Shown: positions 1 to 5,456 of the stretch, one piece after another
Layout of the letters: each line of letters opens with the position of its first letter
How positions within the stretch are numbered: the first letter of the stretch is position 1
NCBI GenBank assembly: GCA_955652625.1
Contig: CATPBM010000153.1
Span: 1-6,445 of the forward strand
DNA from: an uncultured Steroidobacteraceae bacterium
Lineage (GTDB): Bacteria; Pseudomonadota; Gammaproteobacteria; Steroidobacterales; Steroidobacteraceae
Direction: 5' to 3'
Length of the DNA stretch: 6,445 nt
The notes under the pieces: generated by a model
What the model saw: only the letters and a program-made list of their open reading frames with translations
What the model was told of the DNA's origin: nothing
Databases searched by the model: none
Position numbers and translations under genes: made by a program

Positions 1-309
1 ATCCTCGACAAGGGCTCGGACCGGCGCGCCTTCCCCCCGCCGCCGCTGCTGCCCGAAGTGCTCAAGCCGCTGCACAGGGTAGTGGCCGCCACCTGGCCGA
101 ACATCAGGATCATCCCCTACATGAGTCCGGGCGCCTCGGACGCCATCTACACGAGTGCGGCGGGCATGCCGACTTATACTCTCGCAGGGGTTGCCGTCGA
201 TCGTGACGATGATCGCGAGCACGGACGCGATGAGCGCGTGCGTGTGGCCGCGTTTTACACGGGAAACGAGTTCTACTACCACTATCTGAAGGCCCTCACG
301 TCGCAGTGA
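1..309 (+). CDS. M20-family metallopeptidase, C-terminal fragment
   Basis: The open frame runs in from the left edge with no start, and 102 codons are visible before TGA at 307-309. The visible part matches the end of the catalytic domain of M20 zinc peptidases (carboxypeptidase/dipeptidase type). It has a P-rich stretch followed by PEVLKPL at residues 18-24, the segment MSPGASDAIYTSAAGMPTY (41-59), and REHGRDERVRV (72-82). In this family the His of the last segment (H74 here) is normally a metal ligand. The C-terminus ends in the usual EFYYHYLKAL helix (90-99). The family hydrolyses peptide or N-acyl amino-acid bonds. Substrate and location cannot be read because the N-terminal part, including any signal peptide and the dimerisation domain, lies outside. 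The gene converges on the minus-strand gene ending at 329, with 19 bp between them and no obvious terminator hairpin. The family call is fairly firm; the subfamily is open. Confidence 0.82.
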   Translation: MLDKGSDRRAFPPPPLLPEVLKPLHRVVAATWPNIRIIPYMSPGASDAIYTSAAGMPTYTLAGVAVDRDDDREHGRDERVRVAAFYTGNEFYYHYLKALTSQ

Positions 310-328
310 CGTGCTGGCGTCTCTCAGA

Positions 329-829
329 TCAGGACATGCGGCGCGAGATGGCGATCACCGCAATCAGCACGATGGCGATGTTGAGGATCCACCACGCCAG
401 CTGCTTGTGATCTCGCAGCATGCTCGGGCTGCTGGCAGGGTTGCCCGCAGTGCCCTCCGCCGCAGGCACCGGTGCGCTCAGCAACTCGCGAATGCCATCA
501 TGCATCACGACGACTTCGAGCAAGCCGCCCCGTGGAACGCCGGGGCCCGGCCAGCTCACCCACCAGGAACCGCCGGGGCGCTGTGTGGCGGCGGCGCTCC
601 TGCCATCGACGCTGACCGCAAGACCCGTCACTGACAGGGGGGCTGAGCCTGGCGCGCTCCGCAAGCGCAGAACAAGACCGCGCGGGGTCGCGGTGGCATC
701 GAGGATCACCTGCGCCGATTGCGCCACTGGCGCAGGTGCGGGGGGCGCGCTATCCGTCGCGCGCGCCGGCGACGTCCAGGCGAGCACGCCGGCAAGCAGA
801 CAAAGGGCAAATCGCCACACGCCCGGCAT
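329..829 (-). CDS. unrecognised envelope protein with signal peptide and C-terminal membrane anchor
   Basis: This 166-residue protein is not one I recognise. Residues 1-24 look like a Sec signal peptide: a short n-region with Arg6, a hydrophobic core ([12 protein letters not shown]) and a cleavage-like PARA site. An Ala/Pro linker follows (about 25-39). A compact, probably beta-rich domain (about 40-122) alternates hydrophobic residues, as in QVILDATATPRGLVLRLRS, and includes GGSWWVSWPGPG and LLEVVVMHDGIRELL. A second low-complexity linker (about 123-138) leads to one strong membrane helix, LAWWILNIAIVLIAVIAI (144-161), and a basic RRMS tail. This predicts an extracytoplasmic domain tethered to the inner membrane with a tiny cytoplasmic end. 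The start at 829 is chosen for the signal peptide; no good SD is visible before it. The frame starts inside the end of the upstream MarR gene, so the two are probably co-transcribed. Function is unknown. Confidence 0.72.
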   Translation of the reverse strand: MPGVWRFALCLLAGVLAWTSPARATDSAPPAPAPVAQSAQVILDATATPRGLVLRLRSAPGSAPLSVTGLAVSVDGRSAAATQRPGGSWWVSWPGPGVPRGGLLEVVVMHDGIRELLSAPVPAAEGTAGNPASSPSMLRDHKQLAWWILNIAIVLIAVIAISRRMS

Positions 830-1307
830 GGTAGCAGCTCAGCGTGGGGTGATCCGCAAGGCCCAGGAAGCGCTCGAGCCGATCAACTCCTGCGAGAAAC
901 GCGCGCCGCTCGGCCGCGCTCATGCACTGAAGGAGCGCCCGCTCGCGCCTGAGCGCCAGCGGCACGAGCTGCCGGTACATGCGCCGCCCGGCAGCTGTCA
1001 GGCGCAGCTGCATCTCGCGCCGGTCGCGCTTGGCGGCCGAGCGCCCGATCAGGCCCCGTCGCGTGAGATGCGCGATCGCGCGGCTGACGCGCGTCTTGTG
1101 CATGCGGGTGCTGGCAGCCACGTGTTGCGCGGTGCAGCCGCGGTCCTGGCCGACCGTGGCCATGACGCGCCATTCAGGGATTTCCAGCGCAAAGCGCCCG
1201 CGGTAGATGGCCGACAGATGCTGGCTGACGCCGGCAGCGAGGCGATTCAGCCGGAAGGGAACGAACCCCCCCAGCTGCAGCGAAGCGCGGCGCGCGGATT
1301 TGCCCAC
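750..1307 (-). CDS. MarR-family transcriptional regulator, divergent from hmgA
   Basis: The protein has 185 residues from GTG at 1307. I chose this start because GGAGG (1317-1313) lies 5 nt upstream, and because any longer version would run through the hmgA start. The N-terminal dimerisation helices (about 9-40) lead to a winged helix-turn-helix: [30 protein letters not shown] (58-87) contains the recognition helix, and [19 protein letters not shown] (89-107) is the wing with the DRR motif typical of MarR proteins. A C-terminal dimerisation helix follows (about 128-150). These proteins bind short palindromes as dimers and often release DNA when they bind an aromatic ligand. Its position, divergent from hmgA across a 74-bp gap with an inverted repeat, suggests it controls the homogentisate operon and itself; this is inference. 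The usual fold ends near residue 153. The remaining 30 or so Cys/Arg-rich residues are encoded where the next gene begins and may be an artefact of a small frameshift. Confidence 0.85.
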   Translation of the reverse strand: MGKSARRASLQLGGFVPFRLNRLAAGVSQHLSAIYRGRFALEIPEWRVMATVGQDRGCTAQHVAASTRMHKTRVSRAIAHLTRRGLIGRSAAKRDRREMQLRLTAAGRRMYRQLVPLALRRERALLQCMSAAERRAFLAGVDRLERFLGLADHPTLSCYHAGRVAICPLSACRRARLDVAGARDG

Positions 1308-1312
1308 GGCGT

Positions 1313-1317
1313 CCTCC
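1313..1317 (-). promoter_or_regulatory. ribosome binding site fixing the marR start
   Basis: On the minus strand this reads GGAGG, 5 nt before GTG at 1307. It decides the regulator's start against the longer upstream reading frame that would overlap hmgA. Confidence 0.8.
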
Positions 1318-1322
1318 AGAAA

Positions 1323-1336
1323 GTTGCGTGCGCAAC
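1323..1336. promoter_or_regulatory. probable MarR operator (perfect inverted repeat)
   Basis: The sequence is GTTGCG-TG-CGCAAC, two perfect 6-bp arms around a 2-bp centre. It is the only strong palindrome I see in the short gap between the divergent marR and hmgA genes. It sits just downstream of the predicted marR -10 element, where a bound dimer would block marR transcription, and about 46 bp upstream of the hmgA start. MarR-family operators are commonly short palindromes of this size. That this one is recognised by the adjacent regulator is inference from position. Confidence 0.6.
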
Positions 1337-1365
1337 CGTATATCGCCACACTTAGCGCATTCCAA
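1337..1365 (-). promoter_or_regulatory. predicted sigma-70 type promoter for the marR gene
   Basis: On the minus strand there is a -35-like TTGGAA (1365-1360) and a -10-like TATACG (1342-1337) separated by 17 bp, each matching four of six consensus bases. The start point would fall near 1330, inside the inverted repeat, leaving a leader of about 20 nt that holds the GGAGG. No equally good promoter for hmgA was found. TTGCGT at 1324-1329 could serve as a weak -35 on the plus strand, but no convincing -10 accompanies it. Confidence 0.45.
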
Positions 1366-1381
1366 CCCGGGGAGCAAGGCC

Positions 1382-2746
1382 ATGAGCACCGTCGCGCGAG
1401 GGGCTGCCGGCGTCGCAGACGGCGCTGCGCTGCGTTACCAGAGCGGCTTCGGCAACCACTTTTCGAGCGAGGCGCTGCCGGGTGCGCTGCCGCAGGGACG
1501 CAACTCACCCCAGCAGCCCCCCTACGGTCTGTACGCGGAACAGTTCTCGGGCACGGCCTTCACGGCGCCGCGTCACGTCAACCGCCGCAGCTGGCTGTAC
1601 CGCATCCGGCCGGCTGCCGTGCACGGGCGCTTTGAGCGCACCGGCGACGGCCGGATCAGCAGCCGCTTTGATGAGGCGGCGCCCGCACCGAACCAGCTGC
1701 GCTGGAGCCCGCCGCCGCTACCCGAGGAGCCGACCGATTTCGTGGCCGGGCTGGCGACGCTCGGGGGGAACGGCTCCCCGGATCATCACAGCGGTTGCGG
1801 GATCCACTGGTACGCGGCCAACCGCTCGATGCAGCAGCGCTTTTTCTACGATGCTGACGGGGAGCTGCTGATCGTGCCGCAGCTCGGCGCGTTGCGCATC
1901 GGCACTGAGCTCGGTGTGATCGAGGTGCGGCCCCTAGAAGTCGCAGTCATTCCCCGCGGGCTGCGCTTTCGCGTCGAGCTCAGCGAGAGTGCGGCGCGCG
2001 GCTACGTCTGCGAGAACTTCGGGGCGCCGCTGCGGCTGCCGGATCTTGGGCCCATTGGTTCCAACGGGCTGGCGAATCCGCGCGACTTCGAGACACCCGT
2101 GGCCTGGTACGAGGACCGCGAAGGCGACTTCGAGCTGGTGGCGAAGTTCGCCGGCCACTTGTGGTCGGCGCGCCTGGATCATTCCCCGCTGGACGTGGTT
2201 GCCTGGCACGGCAACCATGCTCCCTACAAGTACGATCTGCGTCGCTTCAACACCATCGGCTCGGTCAGCTACGATCATCCGGACCCCTCGATCTTTCTCG
2301 TGCTGCAGTCGGTGAGTGATACACCCGGCGTCGATGCCCTCGACTTCGTGATCTTTCCGCCACGCTGGCTGGTTATGGAGAACACCTTCCGCCCGCCCTG
2401 GTTCCACCGCAACGTGGCGAGTGAATTCATGGGGTTGATCGAAGGCACCTACGACGCCAAGGCGGAGGGCTTCGCGCCCGGCGGCGCGTCGCTGCACAAC
2501 TGCATGAGCGGCCACGGTCCGGATGCTGCGACCTACGAGAAGGCCAGCCGCGCCGACACCTCGAAGCCGACGCACATCACCGATAGCATGGCGTTCATGT
2601 TCGAGACGCGCTCCGTGATCCGCCCGACCCGCTACGCACTTGATACGCCGCTGCTGCAGGATGACTACGCGCAGGTGTGGCGCGGCCTGAAGAAGCACTT
2701 CGCGGCGGGTTCCGGCCCGTCCCCGCGGGGGCATCGCGGGCGATGA
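1382..2746 (+). CDS. hmgA: homogentisate 1,2-dioxygenase
   Basis: HmgA (EC 1.13.11.5) is a cytosolic non-haem Fe(II) dioxygenase that opens the ring of homogentisate to give 4-maleylacetoacetate, the committed step of the homogentisate route for tyrosine and phenylalanine. The protein has 454 residues, the family's normal size. Its N-terminus has the family hallmark [19 protein letters not shown] (19-37), followed by QLRWSP and [17 protein letters not shown]. The catalytic C-terminal part holds YDHPDPSIF, with H299 matching the human active-site base H292. [20 protein letters not shown] holds iron ligands H342 and E348 (human H335 and E341), and HGPD holds H378 (human H371). All key residues are present. 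I chose ATG 1382 because GGAG (1371-1374) lies 7 nt upstream; an earlier in-frame ATG at 1328 falls in the control region. The stop overlaps the fahA start by ATGA. The last 14 or so residues are a Gly/Pro/Arg-rich tail. Control is probably by the divergent MarR protein. Confidence 0.97.
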   Translation: MSTVARGAAGVADGAALRYQSGFGNHFSSEALPGALPQGRNSPQQPPYGLYAEQFSGTAFTAPRHVNRRSWLYRIRPAAVHGRFERTGDGRISSRFDEAAPAPNQLRWSPPPLPEEPTDFVAGLATLGGNGSPDHHSGCGIHWYAANRSMQQRFFYDADGELLIVPQLGALRIGTELGVIEVRPLEVAVIPRGLRFRVELSESAARGYVCENFGAPLRLPDLGPIGSNGLANPRDFETPVAWYEDREGDFELVAKFAGHLWSARLDHSPLDVVAWHGNHAPYKYDLRRFNTIGSVSYDHPDPSIFLVLQSVSDTPGVDALDFVIFPPRWLVMENTFRPPWFHRNVASEFMGLIEGTYDAKAEGFAPGGASLHNCMSGHGPDAATYEKASRADTSKPTHITDSMAFMFETRSVIRPTRYALDTPLLQDDYAQVWRGLKKHFAAGSGPSPRGHRGR

Positions 2747-4068
2747 GTACGCCCGGGGAGCTCAACGCCACGCATGACCCGCGGCTTTCGAGCTGGGTCG
2801 CGTCGGCGAACGCTCCCGGAGTGGATTTTCCCGTGCAGAACCTGCCGTTCGCCGCTTTCCGTCCGGCCGGCAGCGGGCAGAATTTCCGCGCCGGCGTCGC
2901 CATTGGTGATCAGGTGCTGGATCTTGCAGCGCTGCACGGGCTCGCTCCGTTCGCAGGCCCGGCCGCGCAGGCGCTCGCGGCGTGTGCCCACCCGAGCCTG
3001 AACGCCCTCATGGCGCTCGGGCCGGAGCTTGCGGGGGCGCTGCGCGCGGCGCTTTCGGGGGCGCTGCGCAGCGATGCCATGGCCGCAGCCCGGCTGCGCC
3101 CGCTGCTCTTGCCTCAGGCCGCCGCGGAGTACCGCGTCGCCGCGGACGTGGGCGATTACACCGATTTCTACGCCTCCATCCACCACGCCACGGCGGTGGG
3201 GCGGCTCTTTCGCCCCGACAGCCCACTGCTGCCGAACTACAAGTGGCTCCCCGTTGCCTACCACGGCCGTGCCTCCTCAGTGCGCGTGTCGGGCTACGAT
3301 TTTCCGCGGCCGCGCGGGCAGCTGATGCCCCCGGGTGCGGCGCGTCCCGAACTCTTGCCCACGCGCAAGCTCGATTATGAGCTGGAAGTAGGCGTGTTCG
3401 TCGGTCGTGGCAACGTGCAGGGGAGCCGGGTGCTGCTCGCCGAGGCTGAGCAGCACGTGTTCGGATTGTGCCTGCTGAACGACTGGTCGGCGCGCGATGT
3501 GCAGGCGTGGGAGTACCAGCCCCTGGGCCCCTTTCTCGCCAAGAACTTCGCCACCACGGTTTCGCCCTGGGTGGTGACGCTCGAGGCGCTGGCGCCGTTT
3601 CGGGTGCCGTGGACGCGTCCGGCCTCCGAGCCGCCCCCGCTCGCGTATCTGCACGACGAGGCGTCGCGGCAGGCCGGCGCGATCGACATCCAGCTCGAGG
3701 TGCGCCTCGACACCGCGCGAATGCGGGCGGCAGGCATGCCCCCGCAACGCCTCTCGCGCAGCACGTTCCGCGACTCGTGGTGGACGGTGGCGCAAATGAT
3801 CACGCACCACACCGTCAACGGCTGCAACCTCAACCCCGGGGATCTGTTGGGCAGCGGAACGCAATCCGGTCCGCTGCCGGCGCAGGCCGGCTCGCTGCTG
3901 GAGCTCACCGCCGGTGGCAGGCAAGCGATTGCGCTCGCTGACGGGGAGTCGCGCACCTTTCTCGCGGACGGGGATCGCGTCACGCTGCACGGCTGGTGCG
4001 AGCGCGAGGGCTACGCGCGCGTGGGCTTCGGTGAGGCCGCCGGCACTGTGTTGCCGGCGCTGCCGTGA
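2743..4068 (+). CDS. fahA: fumarylacetoacetase
   Basis: FahA (EC 3.7.1.2) hydrolyses fumarylacetoacetate to fumarate and acetoacetate, the last step of the homogentisate pathway. The protein has 441 residues, about the family norm. An N-terminal SH3-like domain (about 15-125) is followed by the FAH catalytic domain. Residues corresponding to the mouse active site are all visible: D141 and H148 in [12 protein letters not shown]213 and E215 in LDYELEVG, D247 in NDWSARD, K267 in LGPFLAKNF, and T373 in LLGSGTQSG. The substrate-binding segment [16 protein letters not shown] (169-184) and [15 protein letters not shown] (355-369) are also present. ATG 2743 is chosen because it overlaps the hmgA stop as ATGA, giving translational coupling; an in-frame GTG further upstream lies inside hmgA. 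The GTGA at its own end couples it to the transporter. Maleylacetoacetate isomerase, needed between HmgA and FahA, is not encoded in this window. Confidence 0.97.
   Translation: MSTPGELNATHDPRLSSWVASANAPGVDFPVQNLPFAAFRPAGSGQNFRAGVAIGDQVLDLAALHGLAPFAGPAAQALAACAHPSLNALMALGPELAGALRAALSGALRSDAMAAARLRPLLLPQAAAEYRVAADVGDYTDFYASIHHATAVGRLFRPDSPLLPNYKWLPVAYHGRASSVRVSGYDFPRPRGQLMPPGAARPELLPTRKLDYELEVGVFVGRGNVQGSRVLLAEAEQHVFGLCLLNDWSARDVQAWEYQPLGPFLAKNFATTVSPWVVTLEALAPFRVPWTRPASEPPPLAYLHDEASRQAGAIDIQLEVRLDTARMRAAGMPPQRLSRSTFRDSWWTVAQMITHHTVNGCNLNPGDLLGSGTQSGPLPAQAGSLLELTAGGRQAIALADGESRTFLADGDRVTLHGWCEREGYARVGFGEAAGTVLPALP
4038..4059 (+). other. inverted repeat just before the transporter start
   Basis: CGCCGGCA-CTGTGT-TGCCGGCG forms a perfect 8-bp stem with a 6-nt loop. 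It lies in the last codons of fahA and ends 5 nt before the GTG at 4065. In mRNA it would cover the zone where an SD would be expected, and no SD is seen there. It could keep the third gene dependent on ribosomes finishing fahA. GC-rich coding DNA forms such stems by chance, so function is uncertain. Confidence 0.35.
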
Positions 4069-4757
4069 AACCCTACCGTTACTACGACCTGATCCTCGGC
4101 GCGTACGTGTGCGTGCTGCTGTGCGCGAATCTCATAGGTCCCGCGAAGGTCTCGACCCTGCAGGTGCCGTTCTTCGGCGCGGTGACCTTCATGGCGGGGG
4201 TGTTGTTTTTCCCGATTTCCTATCTGTTCGGCGACATTCTCACCGAGGTGTATGGCTACGCGCGCGATCGGCGCGCCGTATGGAGCGGCTTTGCCGCCCT
4301 GGTGTTCGCGGCTTTCATGGCGGCGGTGATCGTGCGTCTGCCGCCGGCGGATTTCTGGCGCCTCAGGCAACCGGCGGTCGAGGAGATCTTCGGCAACACC
4401 CCGCGCATCATCTGCGCCTCCATCATCGCCTTCTGGTGCGGCTCGTTCATCAACAGCTACGTGCTGGCGAAAATGAAAATCTGGACCGAGGGTCGCTGGC
4501 TGTGGAGCCGCATCATCGGCTCGACCCTGTGTGGGGAGCTCGTGGATTCCGGGCTCTTCTATACCATCGCGTTCGCGGGCCTGTGGCCGACGTCCGAGCT
4601 GCTCACCGTCACGACGACGCAGTACGTGCTGAAATCGGCCTGGGAGGTGCTCGCGACGCCGGCGACCTACCGGATCGTCGCGTTCCTTAAACGCGCCGAG
4701 CAGGAGGACTATTACGATCGCGACACCAACTTCACGCCCTTCTCACTGCGCGCGTGA
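4065..4757 (+). CDS. yhhQ: YhhQ-type queuosine-precursor (VUT family) transporter
   Basis: This 230-residue inner-membrane protein belongs to the family of Escherichia coli YhhQ (about 220 residues), which imports the queuosine precursors preQ0/preQ1; the family was earlier called 'putative vitamin uptake transporter'. About six membrane segments are visible: near 9-27, 36-55, 73-91, 115-137, 151-172 and 183-205. Family marks include FPISYLFGDILTEVYGYARDRR (48-70), IIAFWCGSFINSYVLAKMK (120-138) and RIIGSTLCGELVDSGLFYTIAF (149-170), with conserved acidic residues D57, E61, E158 and D161. The short tail (207-230) is charged and probably cytoplasmic. The GTG start overlaps the fahA stop as GTGA and has no SD of its own, so it probably relies on coupled translation. 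The exact substrate (preQ0, preQ1, queuine or another small base) cannot be read from sequence. Its link to tyrosine breakdown is unexplained. Confidence 0.88.
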   Translation: MKPYRYYDLILGAYVCVLLCANLIGPAKVSTLQVPFFGAVTFMAGVLFFPISYLFGDILTEVYGYARDRRAVWSGFAALVFAAFMAAVIVRLPPADFWRLRQPAVEEIFGNTPRIICASIIAFWCGSFINSYVLAKMKIWTEGRWLWSRIIGSTLCGELVDSGLFYTIAFAGLWPTSELLTVTTTQYVLKSAWEVLATPATYRIVAFLKRAEQEDYYDRDTNFTPFSLRA

Positions 4758-4804
4758 GGGTGCGTTGCGGGGCGATGAGCGTGTCAGGTGAGTAATGCGC
4801 GGGC

Positions 4805-4842
4805 AAAAAAAAGGCGGGAGCGCAGTGCGCCGCGCTCCCGCC
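4805..4842 (-). terminator. intrinsic terminator of the small repeat-protein gene
   Basis: On the minus strand an 11-bp perfect GC-rich stem (4842-4832 with 4823-4813, arm GGCGGGAGCGC) and an 8-nt loop are followed directly by eight T (4812-4805). It lies about 18 nt beyond the stop of the minus-strand gene at 4860. On the plus strand the A-run precedes the hairpin and no T-tract follows, so it is at best a weak terminator for the hmgA operon reading towards it. Confidence 0.92.
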
Positions 4843-4859
4843 CATCAGCTGGAGGCAGA

Positions 4860-5198
4860 TTACTTGCCGATCTGCTTGCTGACCTGGTTTTCCTGCTGGT
4901 TGAGCGCCTTCTGCTCGGCCTTGGTGATATGGCCGTGGTTGGTGCTCGCCATGGCGCGCTCCTCCCTGCGGATGTTGCGGTCTTCGCGATGCAGCTTCGC
5001 CGCCTGGCCCTTGCTCAGCTCGCCTTCCTTCACTTCCTGGTGGATGCGCTTGTTCTGGTTCGCGAGGCGGTTGTTCACCTGCTCGCGGCGCGGATGGTCC
5101 TTCTGCCACTGCGTGTCGGCCATCGCGTTGGTGGCAAGGCCGGCGAGCGCCAGAGTGGCGGCTGCAACTGTCATAACGGTACGAACGGATTTCAACAT
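4860..5198 (-). CDS. small secreted, charged protein with a 30-residue internal repeat
   Basis: The protein has 112 residues. ATG 5198 is chosen because AGGAGG (5212-5207) sits 8 nt upstream and because it opens a classic signal peptide: MLKSVRT, a hydrophobic Ala/Leu core and a cleavage-like NAMA-DT site after residue 27. A longer in-frame start at 5273 would put the signal peptide internally. The mature part (about 85 residues) has no Cys, is rich in Lys, Arg, Glu, Gln, Asn and His, and is probably helical. It has a 30-residue period: EGELSKGQAAKLHREDRNI (58-76) aligns with HGHITKAEQKALNQQENQV (88-106). I recall similar 'HPRR-QVN-RL-NQN' hypothetical proteins in Gram-negative bacteria but know no assigned function. 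A periplasmic location is inferred. The gene has its own strong SD and terminator, so it is probably a single-gene unit. The helix-G-x-hydrophobic-helix pattern faintly recalls EF-hand-like units, but the acidic calcium loop is absent. Confidence 0.85.
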   Translation of the reverse strand: MLKSVRTVMTVAAATLALAGLATNAMADTQWQKDHPRREQVNNRLANQNKRIHQEVKEGELSKGQAAKLHREDRNIRREERAMASTNHGHITKAEQKALNQQENQVSKQIGK

Positions 5199-5206
5199 GG
5201 ACTTCT

Positions 5207-5212
5207 CCTCCT
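5207..5212 (-). promoter_or_regulatory. strong ribosome binding site of the small repeat protein
   Basis: The minus strand reads AGGAGG, 8 nt before ATG 5198. It rules out the longer in-frame start at 5273 and implies efficient translation. Confidence 0.85.
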
Positions 5213-5325
5213 GAAAGGGGTGTTCTGCGCGGTCGCTATTGAGCCGGAACCGCCGGCTGCTGGGCGTTAACAACGTCGCAGGTTAAGGACTGCTTACCTT
5301 GTGAAGGAAAGTTAACCCGCGGGCG

Positions 5326-5345
5326 AATGTGACCTGCGTCACGTT
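5326..5345. promoter_or_regulatory. CRP/Clp-type binding site
   Basis: AA-TGTGA-CCTGCG-TCACG-TT keeps nine of ten core positions of the CRP consensus TGTGA-N6-TCACA, with matching A/T flanks on both sides. It lies between the divergent small repeat-protein gene (start 128 bp away on the minus strand) and the beta-barrel gene. The best-known binders of this motif are CRP and its relatives Clp (Xanthomonadales) and Vfr (Pseudomonas). I could not place a convincing -10 element for either gene, so whether it activates or represses, and which gene it controls, is open. Confidence 0.6.
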
Positions 5346-5361
5346 TGCGGCTCGCGGGGTC

Positions 5362-5368
5362 AGGAGGT
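5362..5368 (+). promoter_or_regulatory. strong Shine-Dalgarno ahead of a leader ORF
   Basis: AGGAGGT lies 6 nt before GTG 5375, a near-ideal distance, and 10 nt before ATG 5379. It is about 90 nt too far upstream to serve ATG 5457 directly. It therefore serves either the short leader ORF or an N-terminally longer form of the beta-barrel protein. Confidence 0.6.
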
Positions 5369-5374
5369 CCGGAA

Positions 5375-5455
5375 GTGAATGGGCAACAGCAGGAAACGGA
5401 GTGCGCAAAGGCGGCCGGGCGTGGATCATCCGGCAAACCCACTGGTGCGAACTAA
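5375..5455 (+). CDS. possible 26-residue leader peptide
   Basis: From GTG 5375 the frame reads 26 codons to TAA at 5453-5455, ending a single base before ATG 5457 of the beta-barrel gene. AGGAGGT lies 6 nt before the GTG, whereas ATG 5457 has no recognisable SD. The peptide is hydrophilic (begins MNGQQQETECAK, ends GKPTGAN) and has no signal sequence. The arrangement would suit coupling by termination and re-initiation. The competing reading is that the same SD drives ATG 5379 in the beta-barrel gene's own frame. I have no homology evidence for the peptide, so it stays tentative. Confidence 0.35.
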   Translation: MNGQQQETECAKAAGRGSSGKPTGAN

Positions 5456-5456
5456 C

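Noticed and set aside
420..1355. Long plus-strand open frame (311 codons) opposite the envelope protein and marR genes
   Set aside because: Its translation is low-complexity Arg/Ala/Pro sequence with no family resemblance, while the minus-strand frames give a clear MarR fold and a signal-peptide protein. It is a GC-rich shadow frame.
1328..1381. Earlier in-frame ATG for hmgA at 1328
   Set aside because: It lies within the inverted repeat, has no SD at good spacing, and adds 18 non-family residues. ATG 1382 has GGAG 7 nt upstream.
1308..1508. N-terminal extension of the MarR frame up to 1508
   Set aside because: It would overlap the start of hmgA and encode Arg/Ser-rich non-domain sequence. 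GGAGG 5 nt before GTG 1307 gives a better start.
1934..2734. 266-codon minus-strand frame opposite hmgA
   Set aside because: It lies entirely antisense to a fully conserved dioxygenase and shows no recognisable domain; it is explained by codon bias in GC-rich DNA.
3277..3990. 237-codon minus-strand frame opposite fahA
   Set aside because: It is antisense to fumarylacetoacetase, whose active-site residues are all present, and its translation is Arg/His-rich without domain signals.
4805..4842. The hairpin as a bidirectional terminator for the hmgA operon
   Set aside because: On the plus strand it is preceded by A8 but not followed by a T-tract, so only minus-strand termination is supported.
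5242..5258. AGCCGG-AACCG-CCGGCT stem as a riboswitch or attenuator of the small repeat-protein gene
   Set aside because: It is a single 6-bp stem with no T-tract or further conserved structure; such stems are common by chance in this GC-rich DNA.
4788..5270. Plus-strand frames (160 and 139 codons) opposite the small repeat protein
   Set aside because: They read through the terminator hairpin and lie antisense to a gene with its own SD, signal peptide and terminator.
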